From positions 1,426,001 to 1,490,000 of the forward strand of contig NZ_CP062231.1 of assembly GCF_024707525.1 (NCBI RefSeq): a stretch of 64,000 nucleotides of DNA. Reading direction: 5' to 3'. Source of the DNA: Rhizobium sp. TH2. Its GTDB lineage: Bacteria; Pseudomonadota; Alphaproteobacteria; Rhizobiales; Rhizobiaceae. Both the position numbers and the translations under genes were made by a program. A model generated the notes under the pieces. That model saw only the letters and a program-made list of their open reading frames with translations. It ran no database searches and was not told where the DNA came from. Position 1 is the stretch's first letter. Every line of letters begins with the position of its first letter. Shown piece after piece: positions 61,280-64,000 of the stretch.

Positions 61280-61441
61280 CACCCCCCTCTGTCGCTTCGC
61301 GACATCTCCCCCTCAAGGGGGGAGATTGGAGACTCGTTTCGCCGTTTCCGCAAAAAGCAAAGCGGTGGCTTAGGGCAGAGGTCGCGCAACCGCCGATCTC
61401 CCCCCTTGAGGGGGAGATGCCCGGCAGGGCAGAGGGGGGTG
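61280..61441. repeat. Palindromic element, family 4
   Basis: Outer arms CACCCCCCTCTG (61280-61291) and CAGAGGGGGGTG (61430-61441) are perfectly complementary. Inside, ATCTCCCCCTCAAGGGGGGA and CTCCCCCCTTGAGGGGGAGA pair with each other and fold back on themselves. It lies between the RidA and DUF1028 genes and contains no coding frame. It resembles family 3 in plan but not in sequence. Confidence 0.85.
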
Positions 61442-61475
61442 ATGCGCGGATCGCGACGTCTCCGGAGGCCTGCAC

Positions 61476-62150
61476 ATGACCTTCTCGATCATCGGACGCT
61501 GCACTGAGACCGGCATGATGGGTATCGCCATCTCCTCTTCTTCGCCTGCCGTTGCGGCGCGCTGCGCCCATGCCCGCGCCGGCGTTGGCGTGGTGGCGAC
61601 GCAGAATATCACCGATCCATCATTGGGATCAAAAGGATTGGATCTGATGGCCGGTGGTCTCCCCGCCGATGCGGCACTCTCAAAGCTGCTCGACGGATAT
61701 TCGAACGCACCCTGGCGCCAGATTATGCTGCTCGACAAGAATGGACTGACCGCCCAGCATTCCGGCGAACACACGCTCGGCATCAACAATCTCGCTCATG
61801 GCAAGGATTGCGCGGCTGGCGGCAACTTGCTGGCCAATCCCGCCGTGCCCAAAAGCATGGTTGCGGCTTTCGAAGTGTCCACGGGCCATCTCGGCGACCG
61901 TCTGCTGACCGCCATGCGGGCAGCACTTGCCGCGGGCGGCGAGGCTGGCCCGGTGCATTCGGCGGGCATGCTGATGGTGCGGGAGGTCTCCTGGCCTGTG
62001 GCGGATCTGCGCGTCGATTGGGCCGAGGACGACCCGATCGGCGAACTCGAAACGCTCTGGGGCATCTACAAGCCGCAGCTCAACGATTATGTCACGCGTG
62101 CGCTCAATCCGTCTGGCTCGCCGAGCTATGGCGTGCCGGGGGATGAATGA
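61476..62150 (+). CDS. DUF1028 protein
   Basis: This 224-residue protein is a DUF1028 member (TFSIIGRCTETGMMGIAISS, VGVVATQNITDPSLGSKGLD, GEAGPVHSAGMLMVREVSWP). The fold is Ntn-hydrolase-like; the Thr2 at the N-terminus would be the nucleophile after Met removal, but enzymatic function is not established. Such genes are often near RidA and amidohydrolases in amine or peptide degradation clusters, as here. GGAGG lies before the ATG. Confidence 0.88.
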   Translation: MTFSIIGRCTETGMMGIAISSSSPAVAARCAHARAGVGVVATQNITDPSLGSKGLDLMAGGLPADAALSKLLDGYSNAPWRQIMLLDKNGLTAQHSGEHTLGINNLAHGKDCAAGGNLLANPAVPKSMVAAFEVSTGHLGDRLLTAMRAALAAGGEAGPVHSAGMLMVREVSWPVADLRVDWAEDDPIGELETLWGIYKPQLNDYVTRALNPSGSPSYGVPGDE

Positions 62151-62179
62151 GGTTGTTGGGAGTGCCGCAGCCAGCTTTC

Positions 62180-62379
62180 ACCCCTCACCAACTTCGGCCA
62201 AGGGCTCGCAAGCTCGCCCGGCCTGCGTATCCTCTCCCACAAGGGGAGAGGTAAAGGCGCCACAAGCTCGGCCTTGATTTGAGGCGAGGCAGCGCCACAG
62301 ATTTACCTCTCCCCTTGTGGGAGAGGATAGCAAGTCCGCGTGAGCCGCAGCGAACGCATGGACGCGCTTGGTGAGGGGT
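62180..62379. repeat. Palindromic element, family 2, copy C
   Basis: Outer arms ACCCCTCACCAA (62180-62191) and TTGGTGAGGGGT (62368-62379) match copies A and B. Inner arms are CTCTCCCACAAGGGGAGAG and CTCTCCCCTTGTGGGAGAG. Where copy B has G-C in CCCGCAAG/CTTGCGGG, this copy has A-T (CCCACAAG/CTTGTGGG), so the pairing is kept by change on both sides. It lies in the gap between DUF1028 and the aldehyde dehydrogenase gene. Confidence 0.87.
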
Positions 62380-62427
62380 AAGCCACATTCTGATATGGGC
62401 TCGTGTGATGACCGACGGAGACAACCA

Positions 62428-63918
62428 ATGAACGACATGACCAAGACCGGCTGGGAAGCCGAAGCTACCAAGATCCGCTTCCGTGATCGCGCATTCATCG
62501 ATGGCAAATACGTCCCCGCCGCGTCGGGCAAGACCTTTGACAGCATTAATCCCGCCACTGGCGCGGTGCTGGCACAGATCGCCTCCTGCGATGCCGCCGA
62601 TATCGATCTCGCTGTCCGCGCCGCCCGCCGCGCTTTCGAAGACGGCCGATGGTCGGGCAAGACGCCGGGCGAGCGCAAGGAAATCCTGCTCAGGCTCGCC
62701 AATCTAATCCGCGAGAACCTCACGGAGCTTGCCCTGCTCGAAAGCCTCGACATGGGCAAACTGGTGCAGGACGCGGCGGCCATAGACGTGCCCGGCGCCG
62801 CTGGCGTTTTCCAGTGGTACGCCGAGGCGATCGACAAGGTCTATGATGAGATTGCGCCTACCGGTTCCGGCAATCTCGCGATGATCCGCCGCGAAGCTCT
62901 TGGTGTTATTGCCGCCGTTGTGCCGTGGAATTTTCCGCTCGACATGGCGGCATGGAAATGCGCGCCCGCGCTCGCCATGGGCAACTCGGTGATCCTGAAG
63001 CCGGCCGAACAATCGCCGCTTTCGGCGCTGCGTCTCGCGGAACTCGCGAGCCAAGCCGGCATTCCGGATGGCGTCTTCAATGTCGTGCCCGGCTATGGCG
63101 AAACCGCTGGCAAGGCGCTCGGTCTGCACCCGGATATCGACTGCGTCGCTTTCACCGGCTCGACCGAGGTGGGAAAACTCTTCCTCACCTATTCCGGCCA
63201 ATCCAATATGAAGCAGATCTGGCTCGAATGCGGCGGAAAGAGCCCGAACCTGATCTTCGCCGATTGCGACGATCTCGACGCGGCAGCCGACATGGCGGCT
63301 TTCGGCATCTTCTTCAACCAGGGCGAGGTCTGCTCGGCCAATTCGAGGCTTCTGGTGCAGAAGCCGATCGCCGACGTTTTCATCGAGAAGATGAAGGCGC
63401 GGGCAGGGCGCTATGTACCTGGCAATCCCCTCGATCCGGCATCCACCATGGGCGCAATCGTCGATGAGAAACAGACCGCCCGCATTGCCTCGTTCCTCGA
63501 TTATGGCCGCGCCAATGCCCGGCTGGTCGCGGGCGGCAATCGCGTGACCGTGGATGGCAAGGGTTGCTTTATCGAGCCATCGATTTTCGCTGATGTGAGG
63601 CCTGATGATCGATTGTCGAAGGAGGAGATTTTTGGACCGGTGCTCGCGATCAGCACCTTCGAGACCGAGGACGAGGCGGTCCATATCGCCAACGACTCGA
63701 TCTACGGATTGGCGGCGTCGGTCTGGACCTCGAACCTGTCGCGTGCCCATCGCATGATCGATCGGCTGAAGGTTGGAACGGTATCGGTCAATACGGTCGA
63801 CGCCTTGTCGCCGATGACCCCGTTCGGCGGCTTCAAGCAATCCGGCATCGGCCGTGACCTGTCGCTTCACGCCTTCGACAAGTTCTCCGGCCTCAAGACA
63901 GCATGGATCAAATATTAG
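62428..63918 (+). CDS. NAD(P)-dependent aldehyde dehydrogenase (PuuC-like)
   Basis: This 496-residue aldehyde dehydrogenase has catalytic Cys302 in FFNQGEVCSANSRLLVQ, Glu267 in WLECGGKSPNLIF and the nucleotide-binding VAFTGSTEVGKLFL. It is closest in pattern to the gamma-glutamyl-aminobutyraldehyde dehydrogenase (PuuC)/AldA-like group that oxidises amine-derived aldehydes. The ATG at 62428 follows GGAG, and an earlier in-frame start would run into the palindromic element. The stop TAG begins family 1 copy 3. Confidence 0.92.
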   Translation: MNDMTKTGWEAEATKIRFRDRAFIDGKYVPAASGKTFDSINPATGAVLAQIASCDAADIDLAVRAARRAFEDGRWSGKTPGERKEILLRLANLIRENLTELALLESLDMGKLVQDAAAIDVPGAAGVFQWYAEAIDKVYDEIAPTGSGNLAMIRREALGVIAAVVPWNFPLDMAAWKCAPALAMGNSVILKPAEQSPLSALRLAELASQAGIPDGVFNVVPGYGETAGKALGLHPDIDCVAFTGSTEVGKLFLTYSGQSNMKQIWLECGGKSPNLIFADCDDLDAAADMAAFGIFFNQGEVCSANSRLLVQKPIADVFIEKMKARAGRYVPGNPLDPASTMGAIVDEKQTARIASFLDYGRANARLVAGGNRVTVDGKGCFIEPSIFADVRPDDRLSKEEIFGPVLAISTFETEDEAVHIANDSIYGLAASVWTSNLSRAHRMIDRLKVGTVSVNTVDALSPMTPFGGFKQSGIGRDLSLHAFDKFSGLKTAWIKY

Positions 63919-64000
63919 AGCCTCTTGCATTGAAATGGAACCGGTTCTGTTGGCTCAAGCGGAGTCGCATGTTTGACCGGTGGGCCACGCGTCGTAGCCA
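63916..64000 (+). repeat. Palindromic structured element, family 1, copy 3 (cut by window end)
   Basis: Starting at the TAG stop of the aldehyde dehydrogenase gene, the sequence shows TCTGTTGGCTCAAGCGGAGT and CGCGTCGTAGCCA, matching copy 1 (TCTGTTGGCTCAAACGGAGT; CGCGTCGTAGCCA) in the same orientation. The outer arm (GAGCCTCTTGCATTGAAATG) differs from copies 1 and 2. The rest lies beyond the window. As in the other copies, the TCTGTTGGC end abuts the 3' end of a gene. Confidence 0.8.

Overview
The window reads as a chromosomal segment from an alphaproteobacterium of the order Hyphomicrobiales (Rhizobiales), most likely Rhizobiaceae or a close relative. The grounds are the high GC content, an RpiR-type regulator beside a split iolC/iolD/iolE/iolB cluster with the long IolC fusion, a Brucella/Rhizobium-type porin, the napEFDABC gene order, and several families of GC-rich palindromic intergenic elements. 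No rRNA, tRNA, CRISPR array, prophage or insertion sequence was seen.

Layout. 1-10.8 kb: the start of a drug-efflux MFS gene, a winged-helix/FlgO/TPR regulator, an L,D-transpeptidase lipoprotein, three transporter-regulator pairs or near-pairs (EamA with Lrp, an MDR oxidoreductase with HxlR, and an MFS exporter), a diacylglycerol-kinase-family enzyme, AMP nucleosidase and an unlisted 56-residue exported peptide gene. 11-17 kb: a group III truncated haemoglobin, a Sel1 mini-protein, a YdeI-like protein, an aminotransferase, two PilZ-like proteins, a MATE exporter and a lone Phd-type antitoxin. 17-25 kb: inositol catabolism (iolB, iolE, iolD, iolC, iolR and an inositol dehydrogenase-like gene) with candidate IolR operators. 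25-30 kb: a 1296-residue exported caspase-fold protein with two Sel1/peptidoglycan-binding modules, and a convergent RTX calcium-binding protein. 30.5-40.8 kb: a tightly packed operon with a binding-protein-dependent importer and a complete PEP-dependent dihydroxyacetone kinase (DhaK, DhaL, DhaM plus its own Enzyme I and HPr). 41-44 kb: a trimethylamine/dimethylglycine-dehydrogenase-like flavo-iron-sulfur enzyme, a cupin and a phosphatase. 44.5-56.4 kb: low-oxygen energy genes, with arcDABC (arginine deiminase pathway) divergent from napEFDABC (periplasmic nitrate reductase), then a conserved unknown and a PPK2 kinase. 56.6-64 kb: a porin, then an ArgE-like deacetylase, a flavin monooxygenase, RidA, DUF1028 and aldehyde dehydrogenase, which look like an amine or N-acyl amino acid degradation set.

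The most unusual feature is a ~270-bp element (copies at 1970-2239, 3297-3571 and, cut by the window end, 63916-64000). Its hairpin arms differ in sequence between copies yet stay complementary, while the segments between arms are conserved. In each copy the same end lies at the 3' end of a gene, and in two copies the gene's stop codon lies inside or at the edge of the outer arm. This looks like a structured 3'-end RNA or a palindromic mobile element. A second palindromic family interrupts the iol operon twice. All calls are from reading the sequence alone; no database search was run.
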